Of a stretch of 64,000 bases of DNA, positions 35,351 to 43,523 are shown one piece after another (within the stretch, counting starts at the first letter, position 1; the number at the start of each line of letters is the position of its first letter). The notes beneath the pieces were generated by a model that did no database searches, had not been told where the DNA came from, and saw only the letters and a program-made list of their open reading frames with translations. The stretch comes from Rhizobium sp. CCGE 510 (GTDB lineage Bacteria; Pseudomonadota; Alphaproteobacteria; Rhizobiales; Rhizobiaceae), in NCBI RefSeq assembly GCF_000292525.1, contig NZ_AEYF01000003.1, positions 86,599-150,598 on the forward strand, given 5' to 3'. The translations under genes and the position numbers were made by a program.

Positions 35351-35455
35351 ATGATCCGCCCTTCCTCGCGCGCCGGCAGAATTTGGTTCTATATCGTCAC
35401 ATCAGCAGTGTTTCTGCTGGCGTTCAGCGCCGCGCGCGAGACGTACGGCCTGTAG
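35351..35455 (+). CDS. 34-residue single-helix protein downstream of the repressor
   Basis: The frame starts MIRPSSRAGRIWFYIVTSAV, has one membrane helix (~11-27) and ends ARETYGL. A good AAGGAAA lies seven bases before the ATG. It lies 56 bases after the repressor gene in the same direction and may be its operon partner. Confidence 0.5.
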   Translation: MIRPSSRAGRIWFYIVTSAVFLLAFSAARETYGL

Positions 35456-36012
35456 GGTTTTTGCTCCGATCCCCGATCCGGCGATCAGCATCATCAGGGG
35501 CATCGGGTCGTTTCCTCCTCTTTAACCAGAAGTTGCGGACGGTTCGGGTGCCGTCCGCGCCCCACCCGCGCTACCGCCGGATGGAACGAATGGCTTTAGA
35601 GAAGATGTCGTTCGACAGCCTCTCCCACGATCATATAAAATTCGGTGATTCCAACACCCGCCTCGATAGCCGCGATTCCGATCTCGTTACGCCTTCCGTT
35701 TTTCTCGCAGCACCAGACTCCAAGATAAGCCTTGTTTCTATCTCTCTATCCTAGCTCCTGAAGGCTGGTGAGGGAGGGTTCCGGCCAAAGCTTCCCCCTA
35801 CCCCATGAGCAAAGCCCATGAAGCCGGGAGAGCATTGGCCAAGTCCTGAAGGCCGGAGCCGGGATGGGACACGTGCCAGAGGGGCCATTCGCTTCGCCCT
35901 CGTCCTGATTTTCTGACAGCGCACTTAAGGACTTTCGCTTCCCGCGCCGCTGGGCTTCGTCAGCTCGGGAGTTGCACCCGGTCGCCCAATCACTGGCGAC
36001 AGACATACGCCT
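35456..36012. other. unassigned stretch with repeats and hairpins
   Basis: No convincing gene is seen. TCCTGAAGGC occurs twice (35756-35765 and 35844-35853). GGTTCCGGCC (35777-35786) can pair with GGCCGGAGCC (35851-35860), and a small hairpin CATGAGC-AAA-GCCCATG (35804-35820) nests inside. A leftward 86-codon frame covers it but has unusual composition (many Trp, Ser, Leu) and no motif. A structured RNA or a mobile-element remnant is possible. Confidence 0.4.
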
Positions 36013-36037
36013 ATGATTCGTACCTCGTCAATCTGTA

Positions 36038-36089
36038 AGGTATTTTTTATACCTTTCACCATTGACGCATTGAGGTATTATATATACCT
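36038..36089 (+). promoter_or_regulatory. S24 repressor operators 3 and 4
   Basis: AGGTATTTTTTATACCT (36038-36054) and AGGTATTATATATACCT (36073-36089) are two 17-bp palindromes with identical 6-bp arms, 35 bp apart centre to centre. They match the sites at the repressor promoter. They lie 41-92 bases before the next gene and should repress it. Confidence 0.75.
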
Positions 36090-36129
36090 TTCTTCACAAG
36101 CCAATCGGCGGCGCGTGAGAGGACAGGCG

Positions 36130-36393
36130 ATGCGGCACATCCGCAATATCGAGACCGAGGAGAGCAAGCGCGACGCCCGCTGGAACGGCGCGCGGGGGAT
36201 CGGCGACTGCAGCGCCTATATGGCGATCGAGGCCCAGCGCATGGGTGCCCTCGGCTTTGCGTTCCTGCGCCGTCCCGAACATTCGATCCGCGGCCCGTCC
36301 TGGCTGCGGGGTGCCGCGGCCTCCGTCGAGGAGCATTACCGCTATGCCCGCGAGATCATGGGCATGACCGATCACGATCAGTTTTACGCCTGA
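36130..36393 (+). CDS. hypothetical protein under the phage-type operators
   Basis: The 87-residue basic/helical protein contains ARWNGARGIGDCSAYMAIEA and SVEEHYRYAREIMGM. I do not recognise it. GAGG precedes the ATG. The two operators upstream make it the first gene of the rightward repressed unit, the position where phages place early or anti-repressor genes. Confidence 0.65.
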   Translation: MRHIRNIETEESKRDARWNGARGIGDCSAYMAIEAQRMGALGFAFLRRPEHSIRGPSWLRGAAASVEEHYRYAREIMGMTDHDQFYA

Positions 36394-36404
36394 GGGGAGC
36401 GGAG

Positions 36405-36632
36405 ATGTCTGCCGATTGCATCATCAAGGCCTTTTCCGGCTGCGCCTGCTCAGGCAATGGATGCACGGAGAAACCCCTCACCCCGGCACCGGTCACCTTC
36501 ATCTCCTGGCGCAAACAGGCGATCACCTGCCTCACCTTCGGCTTCCTCGCCGCGATCATTTCGGCCGGCTGGATGGAGACGCAGTTCAAGAACCAGGACC
36601 GCGCCGATCAGGAGCGAGTGTCATGGAAGTGA
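36405..36632 (+). CDS. small Cys-rich single-helix protein
   Basis: The 75-residue protein has an N-terminal cluster of cysteines (ADCIIKAFSGCACSGNGC), then one membrane helix (AITCLTFGFLAAIISAGW) and a polar tail. It begins 12 bases after the previous stop behind GGGAGCGGAG and is probably in the same unit. Its role is unknown. Confidence 0.65.
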   Translation: MSADCIIKAFSGCACSGNGCTEKPLTPAPVTFISWRKQAITCLTFGFLAAIISAGWMETQFKNQDRADQERVSWK

Positions 36633-36658
36633 GCCAGGGCTTTGCCCGGCATCAGCGA

Positions 36659-36898
36659 TCACGAGCTATATTTGATGTCGCTCGCCTTGGCCGCGGTAAT
36701 GAAGGCGCGGCGCACCTGCTCCGGCCCGGCGGCATCGTTGAAGACGTCAAGCACAAGCCGCTCGGCAACCTTGGCCGCCGGCGTCTGGTCGGGCCAATCG
36801 TTCAGCAAAGTGTTGCCGGCCTGGACGACATTATAGACCGTCCTCACCTTGCCATTGATGGTGATCTTCACCGGTTTGAAGCTTCGTCGCTTGCTCAT
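36659..36898 (-). CDS. DUF982 domain protein
   Basis: The 79-residue protein follows the rhizobial DUF982 pattern: FKPVKITINGKVRTVYNVVQ, NDWPDQTPAAKVAERLVL and a C-terminal VRRAFITAAKAS. This family is abundant in rhizobia and its function is unknown. It is leftward and convergent with the small genes before it. Confidence 0.8.
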   Translation of the reverse strand: MSKRRSFKPVKITINGKVRTVYNVVQAGNTLLNDWPDQTPAAKVAERLVLDVFNDAAGPEQVRRAFITAAKASDIKYSS

Positions 36899-37174
36899 GG
36901 CGCAGTATCTCACACGGAACGCGACTCAACGAATCACTTTGGGACTCGTTCCGGTTGATTCGAAAATCGGCGCATCAAGGCCGATTCGGGCAGCCCGATG
37001 CCCCCGCGTTGCTGTTCGACCGCGCCGTTATAACTTTCCCGCAGAAAAATTATAACTGGAGAGAAGAGCGAACTGGTGAGGCCTTCTGCGGCAGGGGACG
37101 ATCTGAACCTCATCTAAACCCTACCTTCCAGAAGAGATCGTGATATGCTCGGAGTCCAATTTGGAGAAACAACT

Positions 37175-38755
37175 ATGTTGAAAAATCATATAGTTGGACT
37201 GGCGGTTGGCGCGCTTGTGGTTTTTGTGACCGACGCAGTAGCGACTGCCGATCCGCTCCCCAAAGGTTTTGAACGCCACAAGTTCAACGGATCGGTTAGA
37301 CCGGAGGCCAAGGACGGCGTGACCCGGTTTCAGATATTCGACCGTCAGTGTTCGAACGTCGACTATGGAGATGGACGCGGCGAAAATGATTGTCGCAATG
37401 GCAACGTTCGCTCGACGATTCGCTATACGCGAGACATGAAGGCTGGCGAAAGCGTCGAATACAAGTTCGATTTCCGGCTCGATCCGACGTTTGGCTACAA
37501 AGGCTGGCACAACAACTCCGCAAACGGCTTTTATCCCGACGGCTGGGACAGCCATTTGCGTTTCGCGTCCTGGGAAGGACCGGCAATCCACAATTTCATC
37601 TACATGCTGAAAGCCGACACCCGCAACGGCGTGAACTTTCTCGCCCGCCAGTGCCAAAAACCGGAAGATTTCGGCAAATGGGCGACATTCTCGCTGAAAA
37701 TCCGATGGGCACACGATGAGAGCGGATGGGTTGCGGCAAGCTGCGACAACAAGGTGATCTACGCCGCCGAGGGCGAAGCAACCAACCAGGCGCCGCATTG
37801 CTGGGAATCGAACGAGTGCGAGCCGCAATCAAACCGCGACCCAAAATCATTCAACTTCATTCTCGGCCCGGTGATGATGGGTTGGGGTCATGACTGGAAG
37901 ACCTATGACCATCATACGTCCCAGTTTGACGTGGTGCAGCCGGATGGTATCGGCATCGATGTCCGCAATGTCAGTGTGACCCGCGGTGTCAGCGACTATT
38001 CCGCCGAACAAGCAGCTTTGCTCAAGAGGTTGCAGCAGCAACTGGCTCATTTGGGCTGCAAGCCAGGGAATGTCGAGGGCAAGCCTGACAAGACAACACG
38101 GCAAGCCGCGCTCTCCTGCCGCAAGTTCGAGAGCGGTTCGCTTCCCGAGGCGCTCAACCTCACGACGCTGCAAGCCTTCGCTGACGCCTATGCCAAGCCG
38201 GAGACGGCAAGTCTGCCTTCAGGCAACGCCGCGGCTGGTACCGTTTCGTCAAAACCGAGGATCTATATCAAGCTGGGCGAAATGCTTGCCATGAAGACGG
38301 GCAAAGACACCAAGGTGAATTCCAACTTCTTTGGCAAGATCAAAGGCGCCAAGAAGGGGCAGAACGAGCTGGACTTCGTTATGCTGGGTCAGTTCGACTA
38401 CACTGACAACACGTTCAGCCAGCTGTCATTTCTTCTGCAAGACAAGCTCTCCAAGGCCGAAGTGAATGCGGCGGCCAAGTGCGGCTATGGGACGATCAGA
38501 TTTCCAGACGGCTCAGATCATCTGGAGATCCGCATGCAACGTTCAGGAAACACGTTCTCCTCCCCGCCAAAAACTGACTGCTTGATTCAAGCGCTCGGTA
38601 AACGACCGGCATCGCAGGTTCCCTACCTGACCACGAGGTTTGCCGATCTGGCGAAATCAATGGTTTCCGACGGCAGTTGGAAGAAACTTAGGCATGAAGG
38701 TTTGAAGATATTTGTCAAACGTGTTGCGGATGGTGAGATCACAGTCGGCGGCTGA
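37175..38755 (+). CDS. secreted polysaccharide-lyase-like protein with a peptidoglycan-binding-like segment
   Basis: The 526-residue protein has a signal peptide (residues 1-26). A jelly-roll region (~35-265, RSTIRYTRDMKAGESVEYKF, GWHNNSANGFYPDGWDSHL) resembles heparin-lyase-I-like polysaccharide lyases (PF14099 type). A short segment (~270-325, LLKRLQQQLAHLGCKPGNVE) looks like a PG_binding_1 module. The last ~190 residues are unassigned. It should act outside the cytoplasm on an acidic or cell-wall polymer, but no catalytic residue is certain. ATG 37175 follows GGAG. Confidence 0.65.
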   Translation: MLKNHIVGLAVGALVVFVTDAVATADPLPKGFERHKFNGSVRPEAKDGVTRFQIFDRQCSNVDYGDGRGENDCRNGNVRSTIRYTRDMKAGESVEYKFDFRLDPTFGYKGWHNNSANGFYPDGWDSHLRFASWEGPAIHNFIYMLKADTRNGVNFLARQCQKPEDFGKWATFSLKIRWAHDESGWVAASCDNKVIYAAEGEATNQAPHCWESNECEPQSNRDPKSFNFILGPVMMGWGHDWKTYDHHTSQFDVVQPDGIGIDVRNVSVTRGVSDYSAEQAALLKRLQQQLAHLGCKPGNVEGKPDKTTRQAALSCRKFESGSLPEALNLTTLQAFADAYAKPETASLPSGNAAAGTVSSKPRIYIKLGEMLAMKTGKDTKVNSNFFGKIKGAKKGQNELDFVMLGQFDYTDNTFSQLSFLLQDKLSKAEVNAAAKCGYGTIRFPDGSDHLEIRMQRSGNTFSSPPKTDCLIQALGKRPASQVPYLTTRFADLAKSMVSDGSWKKLRHEGLKIFVKRVADGEITVGG

Positions 38756-38851
38756 GATCGCAGCACAGCGCCACACGTTCCATCAGCCGCGGCTTCGTCC
38801 TTCAGGGGTGGAATATGCTGGGGATTTTTTGCCGAGATCAGCGGATACGAA

Positions 38852-38873
38852 AAACCCCGCCGGAGCGGGGTTT
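38852..38873 (-). terminator. terminator of tRNA-Pro
   Basis: AAACCCCGC and GCGGGGTTT form a perfect 9-bp stem. On the minus strand the second arm ends in a T-run (GGGGTTTTTCG), as expected for a Rho-independent terminator just after the tRNA. Confidence 0.85.
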
Positions 38874-38878
38874 CTAGC

Positions 38879-38955
38879 TGGTCGGAGTGGAGTGATTCGA
38901 ACACTCGACCCCCACGTCCCGAACGTGGTGCGCTACCAGACTGCGCTACACTCCG
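38879..38955 (-). tRNA. tRNA-Pro (anticodon CGG)
   Basis: The minus strand folds into a cloverleaf: acceptor CGGAGTG/CACTCCG, anticodon stem CCACG/CGTGG with loop TTCGGGA, and T arm with GTTCGAATC. The discriminator A and CCA end are encoded (38879-38882). Confidence 0.95.
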
Positions 38956-38970
38956 TGACCAGCGGCGCTT

Positions 38971-38999
38971 CTATAGAACAGCCTATCTGGTTGCACAAG
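38971..38999 (-). promoter_or_regulatory. promoter of tRNA-Pro
   Basis: On the minus strand CTTGTG (-35) and CTATAG (-10) are separated by 17 bases, and the -10 ends 15 bases before the tRNA. Both boxes fit the rhizobial housekeeping consensus. Confidence 0.55.
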
Positions 39000-39219
39000 C
39001 ACCAAATTCCAAAAAGCAGGTGGAATTTTTGACGGGTTGATGACAGGGCGGGCAGTGCGCCGCTGCTGCAAAAAGACACACTCGGAGCAAATCGTCGGGA
39101 AGTGCCACAGGGGCAATTTTCTTTTGCCGGGTTCCGCGCTAAAGGGCTCGACGGGACAGGCGAAACCGGGCGTAAAGAGCCGATTCGCAGCCACTGCGCT
39201 TGAGATCAGGGACGATACG

Positions 39220-39627
39220 ATGAAACTCCGCACCATCACCGCGGCCGGGCTTGCAATTGGGCTTGCCGGATGCACCACCTTACCTTCCGCCGGCAATCCG
39301 ATCGAGGCCCGCTGGGTCGGCAAATCGGCCGGCATCTTCTTTGCCGCCTACGGGCCGCCGCTCAGCGATCGCGAGGAAGGCTCGAGCACCGTCTATACCT
39401 GGCGCGGCGGCTATAAGACCGTGCGCATTCCGGCGAAATATGCCGAAGGCGCCGACGGCAAGCGCGGCAAGCAGATCGCCGCGGGCCGCACCGCCTATCT
39501 GCGCTGCCAGACCGAAATCACCACCAGCTCGGATTACACGATCCGCGACATCCGCACCGTCGCCGATATTCCCGGCGTCGACGGCCCGTCCTATTGCGCC
39601 GAGTTCCTGGCGCCCGAACAGAAATAA
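39220..39627 (+). CDS. small lipoprotein of unknown function
   Basis: The 135-residue protein has a lipoprotein signal with lipobox GLAGC (Cys near residue 19). The mature part has a beta-rich core (VYTWRGGYKTVRIP) and two later cysteines (YLRCQTEI, SYCAEF). I do not recognise a named family. It is probably anchored in the outer membrane. A strong terminator follows. Confidence 0.8.
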   Translation: MKLRTITAAGLAIGLAGCTTLPSAGNPIEARWVGKSAGIFFAAYGPPLSDREEGSSTVYTWRGGYKTVRIPAKYAEGADGKRGKQIAAGRTAYLRCQTEITTSSDYTIRDIRTVADIPGVDGPSYCAEFLAPEQK

Positions 39628-39649
39628 CGGGCGAGCCGAAGAGATGAGC

Positions 39650-39678
39650 AAACAGGCGGCCGATGTGCCGCCTGTTTT
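39650..39678 (+). terminator. terminator after the lipoprotein gene
   Basis: AAACAGGCGGC pairs with GCCGCCTGTTT around CGATGT, and TTTTGTTT follows. A closely similar sequence appears at 41056-41080 after the next gene. Confidence 0.8.
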
Positions 39679-39861
39679 GTTTCGGCTGAAGGCCGCCAGG
39701 CCGGTGAACCGCTGCCACGTCCGTGGGCCCAGTTGTGCTCTTCAGTGCTCTCGGCTACATTTTGCGCAAGGCTTCGCCTTGATGTTGCTGACACTCATTC
39801 TGCCGGCGATCCGCAAGGGCCGCAAACAGGCATTCGATGCGAGCGAGGACTGGAACAGCCG

Positions 39862-41049
39862 ATGACAGTCGCTCCAACGAAGCCGGCGAGCCATCCGTTG
39901 CGAGGCGTCCTGGCGCTGGACGATTTCGAGGCCAAAGCGAGGCGCCACCTGCCGCGCCCGCTGTTCGGTTACATTGCCGGCGCAAGTGAGACCAACGCAT
40001 CCCTGCGGATGAACAGGGATGCGTTTCAGAAGTATTCTTTCAAGCCGAGAGTGCTCATCGACGTTTCGGCGCGCAGCAGCGAAACATCGATCTTCGGAAC
40101 GACCTATGCCGGGCCCTTCGGCATCGCGCCGATGGGGATCAGCGCCATGATGGCCTATCGCGGCGACCTGGTTCTGGCCTCGGCAGCGGCGCAGGCAGGC
40201 ATTCCGATGATCATGAGCGGCTCGTCGCTGATCCGGATGGAAGAGGTGGCGAAAGCCAACCCCGATGCCTGGTTTCAAGCCTATCTGCCTGGCGCGCCGG
40301 AGCGGATCGACGCCCTGGTCGACCGTGTGGCGGCTGCCGGTTTCAAAACCATCCTGCTGACCGTCGATACCGCAACGCTTCCAAATCGCGAGAACAACAT
40401 CCGGGCGGGCTTTTCGACGCCGCTGCGCCCCAGTCTTCGGCTGCTGTGGCAAGGCCTGTCACACCCGCGCTGGAGCCTTGGCACATTTCTTCGCACGCTC
40501 GCAAACCACGGCATGCCGCATTTCGAGAATTCTTATGCCGAGCGCGGTGCGCCGATCATCTCCTCCAAGGTGATGCGTGACTTCGCCAAGCGGGATCATC
40601 TGAACTGGTCGCACTTGCAGCGCATCCGGGACAGGTGGAGCGGGAACCTGGTGGTCAAGGGCATCCTGCACGAGGACGATGCCGTCAAGGCGGTGGAGGC
40701 CGGCGCCAACGGCATCATCGTCTCGAACCATGGCGGCCGACAGCTGGATGGCGCCATGTCGCCATTGCAGGCGCTGCCGGGAATCGTCGAAAAGGCCGGA
40801 CAGTCCGCGACCATCATGATCGATGGCGGCATAAGGCGTGGAACCGATATTCTCAAGGCGCTGGCCTTGGGCGCGAAGTTCGTTTTCGTCGGAAGACCGT
40901 TTCTTTACGCGGCCGCAGTCGCCGGACAGGCGGGCGCCGAGCGCGCAATCGAGGTCCTGCAGACGGAAATTCAGCAGAACATGGCGCTGCTCGGCGTGAC
41001 ATCGCTTGCCGAGCTCAATGAACAGCACGTGCTGCGACATGACGGCTAG
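39862..41049 (+). CDS. lldD: FMN-dependent alpha-hydroxy-acid dehydrogenase (LldD-like)
   Basis: The 395-residue TIM-barrel flavoprotein oxidises an L-2-hydroxy acid such as L-lactate. Visible motifs are FGIAPMGISAMMAYRGD, SGSSLIRMEEVAKANPD, the FMN Lys in LVVKGILHEDDA and the active-site SNHGGRQLDGA, followed by the phosphate-binding IMIDGGIRRGTDILKAL. All catalytic residues appear present. The symbol is by family; the true substrate could be another hydroxy acid. The ATG at 39862 gives the usual length; no strong ribosome-binding site is visible. Confidence 0.88.
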   Translation: MTVAPTKPASHPLRGVLALDDFEAKARRHLPRPLFGYIAGASETNASLRMNRDAFQKYSFKPRVLIDVSARSSETSIFGTTYAGPFGIAPMGISAMMAYRGDLVLASAAAQAGIPMIMSGSSLIRMEEVAKANPDAWFQAYLPGAPERIDALVDRVAAAGFKTILLTVDTATLPNRENNIRAGFSTPLRPSLRLLWQGLSHPRWSLGTFLRTLANHGMPHFENSYAERGAPIISSKVMRDFAKRDHLNWSHLQRIRDRWSGNLVVKGILHEDDAVKAVEAGANGIIVSNHGGRQLDGAMSPLQALPGIVEKAGQSATIMIDGGIRRGTDILKALALGAKFVFVGRPFLYAAAVAGQAGAERAIEVLQTEIQQNMALLGVTSLAELNEQHVLRHDG

Positions 41050-41055
41050 AGCAAG

Positions 41056-41080
41056 CAGGCGACCGATGTGCCGCCTGTTT
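41056..41080 (+). terminator. imperfect copy of the preceding terminator
   Basis: CAGGCGAC and GCCGCCTG flank CGATGT with one A-C mismatch, followed by TTTTG. The sequence is nearly the same as at 39650-39678, so the terminator segment appears duplicated. Confidence 0.6.
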
Positions 41081-41116
41081 TGTTGCAGCGGTTGGCGCGG
41101 CATGCCACTTTAAAGC

Positions 41117-41395
41117 ATGGAAAACAAACTGCCCAACGGCGCCGAAATCCGGCTTGATCCTGACGAAGCGCTTGTTCTCTTCGAACTCCTCTCCCGCTGG
41201 AGCGAGGATAACAACGCCCCGACGCCGGACGCGTCCTGTTTCGAAACTACGGCCGAATGCGCTGTGCTGCACAGGCTGCTTGCCGAACTCGAGAAGCAGC
41301 TGGTGGCGCCCTTTCAGACGGATTATCGCGACGCCGTCGACATCGCCCGCAGCCGCCTGGCCTCGGCATGGGAGTATCCGACGTTAAGGGGGTGA
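41117..41395 (+). CDS. small hypothetical acidic protein
   Basis: The 92-residue protein is acidic and helical (DPDEALVLFELLSRWSEDNN and TAECAVLHRLLAELEKQLVA). I do not recognise a named family, but the composition is protein-like and codon use matches the neighbours. It is preceded by a terminator and is probably monocistronic. Confidence 0.65.
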   Translation: MENKLPNGAEIRLDPDEALVLFELLSRWSEDNNAPTPDASCFETTAECAVLHRLLAELEKQLVAPFQTDYRDAVDIARSRLASAWEYPTLRG

Positions 41396-41844
41396 TCCTT
41401 CAAGGTGGGGCTTCGAAGTTGGAGGCTTCCTCAGCCGCCGCGCACCTCTTGGGCTCCCACCTGCCGATCCAAACGACACACTCGCGACCAGCCCCGTGTT
41501 TAAAAAGGGCTTGCCGCACGCAACCATCCGGCGTATGTCTTGGCCGTCGCGAAAAGCGGCTGCTTCCCTTGATCCGCTCAGTAGCGGAGTAAACAGGTGG
41601 ACGAATTGTCGTCCAGGCGGTCGAGCACACGCCCTCCATGCGCCAGCGCATGGATCGGCCAGCACCTCCCAGAAACCAAACGCCTGACACGTCAGGCTTC
41701 ATCGTGAGCCATCGGCGCGCGCCGAGCAATTCCAATGGTTTGTCCAGGGATTGCCCGCGACCAAGGCTGGAGCCGTTTCGCGCCTTGATGAAGGCGGGAA
41801 CCGTTCCGGCGGCGCTGCGTGCTCGCGTCGACCCGGAACGCACC
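41396..41844. other. 449-bp stretch without a supported gene
   Basis: The open frame upstream of the MFS start extends to 41638 but has non-coding composition before 41845. No repeat of the classes seen elsewhere and no RNA gene was recognised. It should hold the MFS promoter. Confidence 0.45.
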
Positions 41845-43038
41845 ATGACCAGATCCCTTATCGTCATCTTCACCGCCATTGTCCTCGATGCCGTCGGCAT
41901 CGGATTGATTTTCCCGATCCTGCCGTCGCTGCTGCGCGACATTACCCATGCCGAAAACGTCGCGCCGTACATCGGCACGATGACGGCGCTCTATGCGGTG
42001 ATGCAGTTCATCTTCGCCCCGGTGCTCGGCGCTCTCAGCGACCGGCTCGGCCGCCGGCCGGTGCTGCTGATTTCGCTGGCGGGCGCGGCCGTCAATTACC
42101 TGTTCCTGGCGTTTGCGCCCAATCTCTGGATGCTATTCATCGGCCGGGCGATCGCCGGGCTGACCAGCGCCAACATTTCGGTCGCCACAGCCTATATCAC
42201 CGACATTTCGCCGGAGGAGACGCGCGCCCGCCGCTTCGGCCTGTTCAACGCGATGTTCGGCCTCGGCTTCATCATCGGCCCGGTTCTCGGCGGCCTGCTT
42301 GGCGATCATTGGCTGCGGCTGCCGTTCATTGCGGCGGCCGTGCTCAATGGCGCAAACCTGCTGCTCGCGCTGTTCATCCTGCCGGAATCGCGCCCGGGCA
42401 GCCGCGAGAAAATTGATTTTTCCGCGCTCAATCCGCTGAGACCGCTGCGCGCGGTGCTGGAGGTCAAAAGCCTGCTGCCTGTTGTCATCCTGTTCTTCAT
42501 CTTCAGCGCCACCGGCGAGGCCTACGGCACCTGCTGGGCGCTGTGGGGACAGGATGCCTTCCAGTGGAACGGGCTGTCGATCGGCCTTTCCCTCGGCGCC
42601 TTCGGCATCTGCCAGACGCTCGCCCAGGCCCTGCTGCCGGGACCGGCCGTCAAACTGCTCGGCGAACGCCCGGCGATCCTGACGGGTGTCGCCGGCGTCT
42701 CGATCGCGCTCACCGTCATGGCCTTTGCCGGCCACGGCTGGATGATCTTCGCGATCATGCCGATCTTCGCCCTCGGCGGCATCGGCGTGCCGGCGCTGCA
42801 GGCACTGGCCACCCGGCAGGTCGACGAGGACAGCCAGGGCCAGTTCCAGGGCGTGCTCGCCTCAGCCGTCAGCCTCGCCTCGATCATCGCGCCGCTCGGC
42901 TTCTCCAGCCTGTATTTCCTCACCCGGGAGGAATGGCCGGGCGCCATCTGGCTATCGGTGGTCGTGGTCTATGGGCTTGCGGTGCCGCTAGTTCTCGGCC
43001 TCAGGCTGAAGACGGCGGAGCGGGCGGCGGCGGGCTAG
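41845..43038 (+). CDS. MFS transporter of the TCR/Tet family
   Basis: The 397-residue, 12-helix inner-membrane pump follows the TetA pattern: IVLDAVGIGLIFPILPSLLR in helix 1, loop motif GALSDRLGRRPVLL, and motif C-like GLGFIIGPVLGGLLGD. The family exports drugs by proton antiport, but rhizobial chromosomal members are mostly uncharacterised. No TetR gene is adjacent, unlike in transferable tet modules. The ATG at 41845 follows GGAA. Confidence 0.88.
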   Translation: MTRSLIVIFTAIVLDAVGIGLIFPILPSLLRDITHAENVAPYIGTMTALYAVMQFIFAPVLGALSDRLGRRPVLLISLAGAAVNYLFLAFAPNLWMLFIGRAIAGLTSANISVATAYITDISPEETRARRFGLFNAMFGLGFIIGPVLGGLLGDHWLRLPFIAAAVLNGANLLLALFILPESRPGSREKIDFSALNPLRPLRAVLEVKSLLPVVILFFIFSATGEAYGTCWALWGQDAFQWNGLSIGLSLGAFGICQTLAQALLPGPAVKLLGERPAILTGVAGVSIALTVMAFAGHGWMIFAIMPIFALGGIGVPALQALATRQVDEDSQGQFQGVLASAVSLASIIAPLGFSSLYFLTREEWPGAIWLSVVVVYGLAVPLVLGLRLKTAERAAAG

Positions 43039-43080
43039 CCGGTCGTGGTGTGTTTCGTTTGGCTGCGTGGCGGCGGGACG

Positions 43081-43291
43081 CACCCCCCTCTGTCCTGCCG
43101 GACCCGGGGTCGAGCCACGGGTCTCGCCCCGTCCTTCGGCCCCCCCCACAGGTGGGGAGATCGGATAGACGTTAGGGCCTCCCCAAACAATTGCCATTTG
43201 GAATCAACGTATCGGCAGAGAGGGACCGAGCGTTGGCCTCCTGCCGATCTCCCCCTTGTGGGGGAGATGCCCGGCAGGGCAGAGGGGGGTG
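43081..43291. repeat. 211-bp imperfect inverted repeat
   Basis: CACCCCCCTCTGTCCTGCCGG (43081-43101) and its near-complement at 43270-43291 bound the element. Inner hairpins such as CTCCCCCTTGTGGGGGAG are included. It is a different class from the RIME-type elements and looks like another rhizobial intergenic repeat. Confidence 0.65.
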
Positions 43292-43338
43292 CCACAGGAC
43301 ACGACGCCCCCGAACGCTACGTCGGCTTACGCCGACCT

Positions 43339-43479
43339 GCCCCTCATCCGGCTGCCGCCACCTTCTCCCCGTAAACGGGGGCGAAGGGGACAAGCCGCGA
43401 CCTCTCGGTCTCTCACCAACCTCTCGTAGGGCACGTTCCCTCTCCCCGTCAGAACGGGGAGAGGGTTAGGGTGAGGGGC
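43339..43479. repeat. RIME-type mosaic palindromic element, copy 3
   Basis: The 141-bp copy has the same orientation and module order as copies 1 and 2. It lies directly after the other repeat and before the 3' end of the leftward Aas-type gene. Confidence 0.8.
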
Positions 43480-43523
43480 AGCTTCTTGGCCAAGAACCGG
43501 ACAGCGAGAGTTCCGTGCCCCGC

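Noticed and set aside
35746..36006. A leftward 86-codon frame in the unassigned stretch
   Set aside because: It has odd composition, no ribosome-binding site and covers paired repeats, so it is not called as a gene.
41845..43038. Possible transferable tetracycline-resistance module
   Set aside because: There is no adjacent divergent TetR gene, transposase or base-composition shift, so it is treated as a chromosomal MFS pump of unknown substrate.
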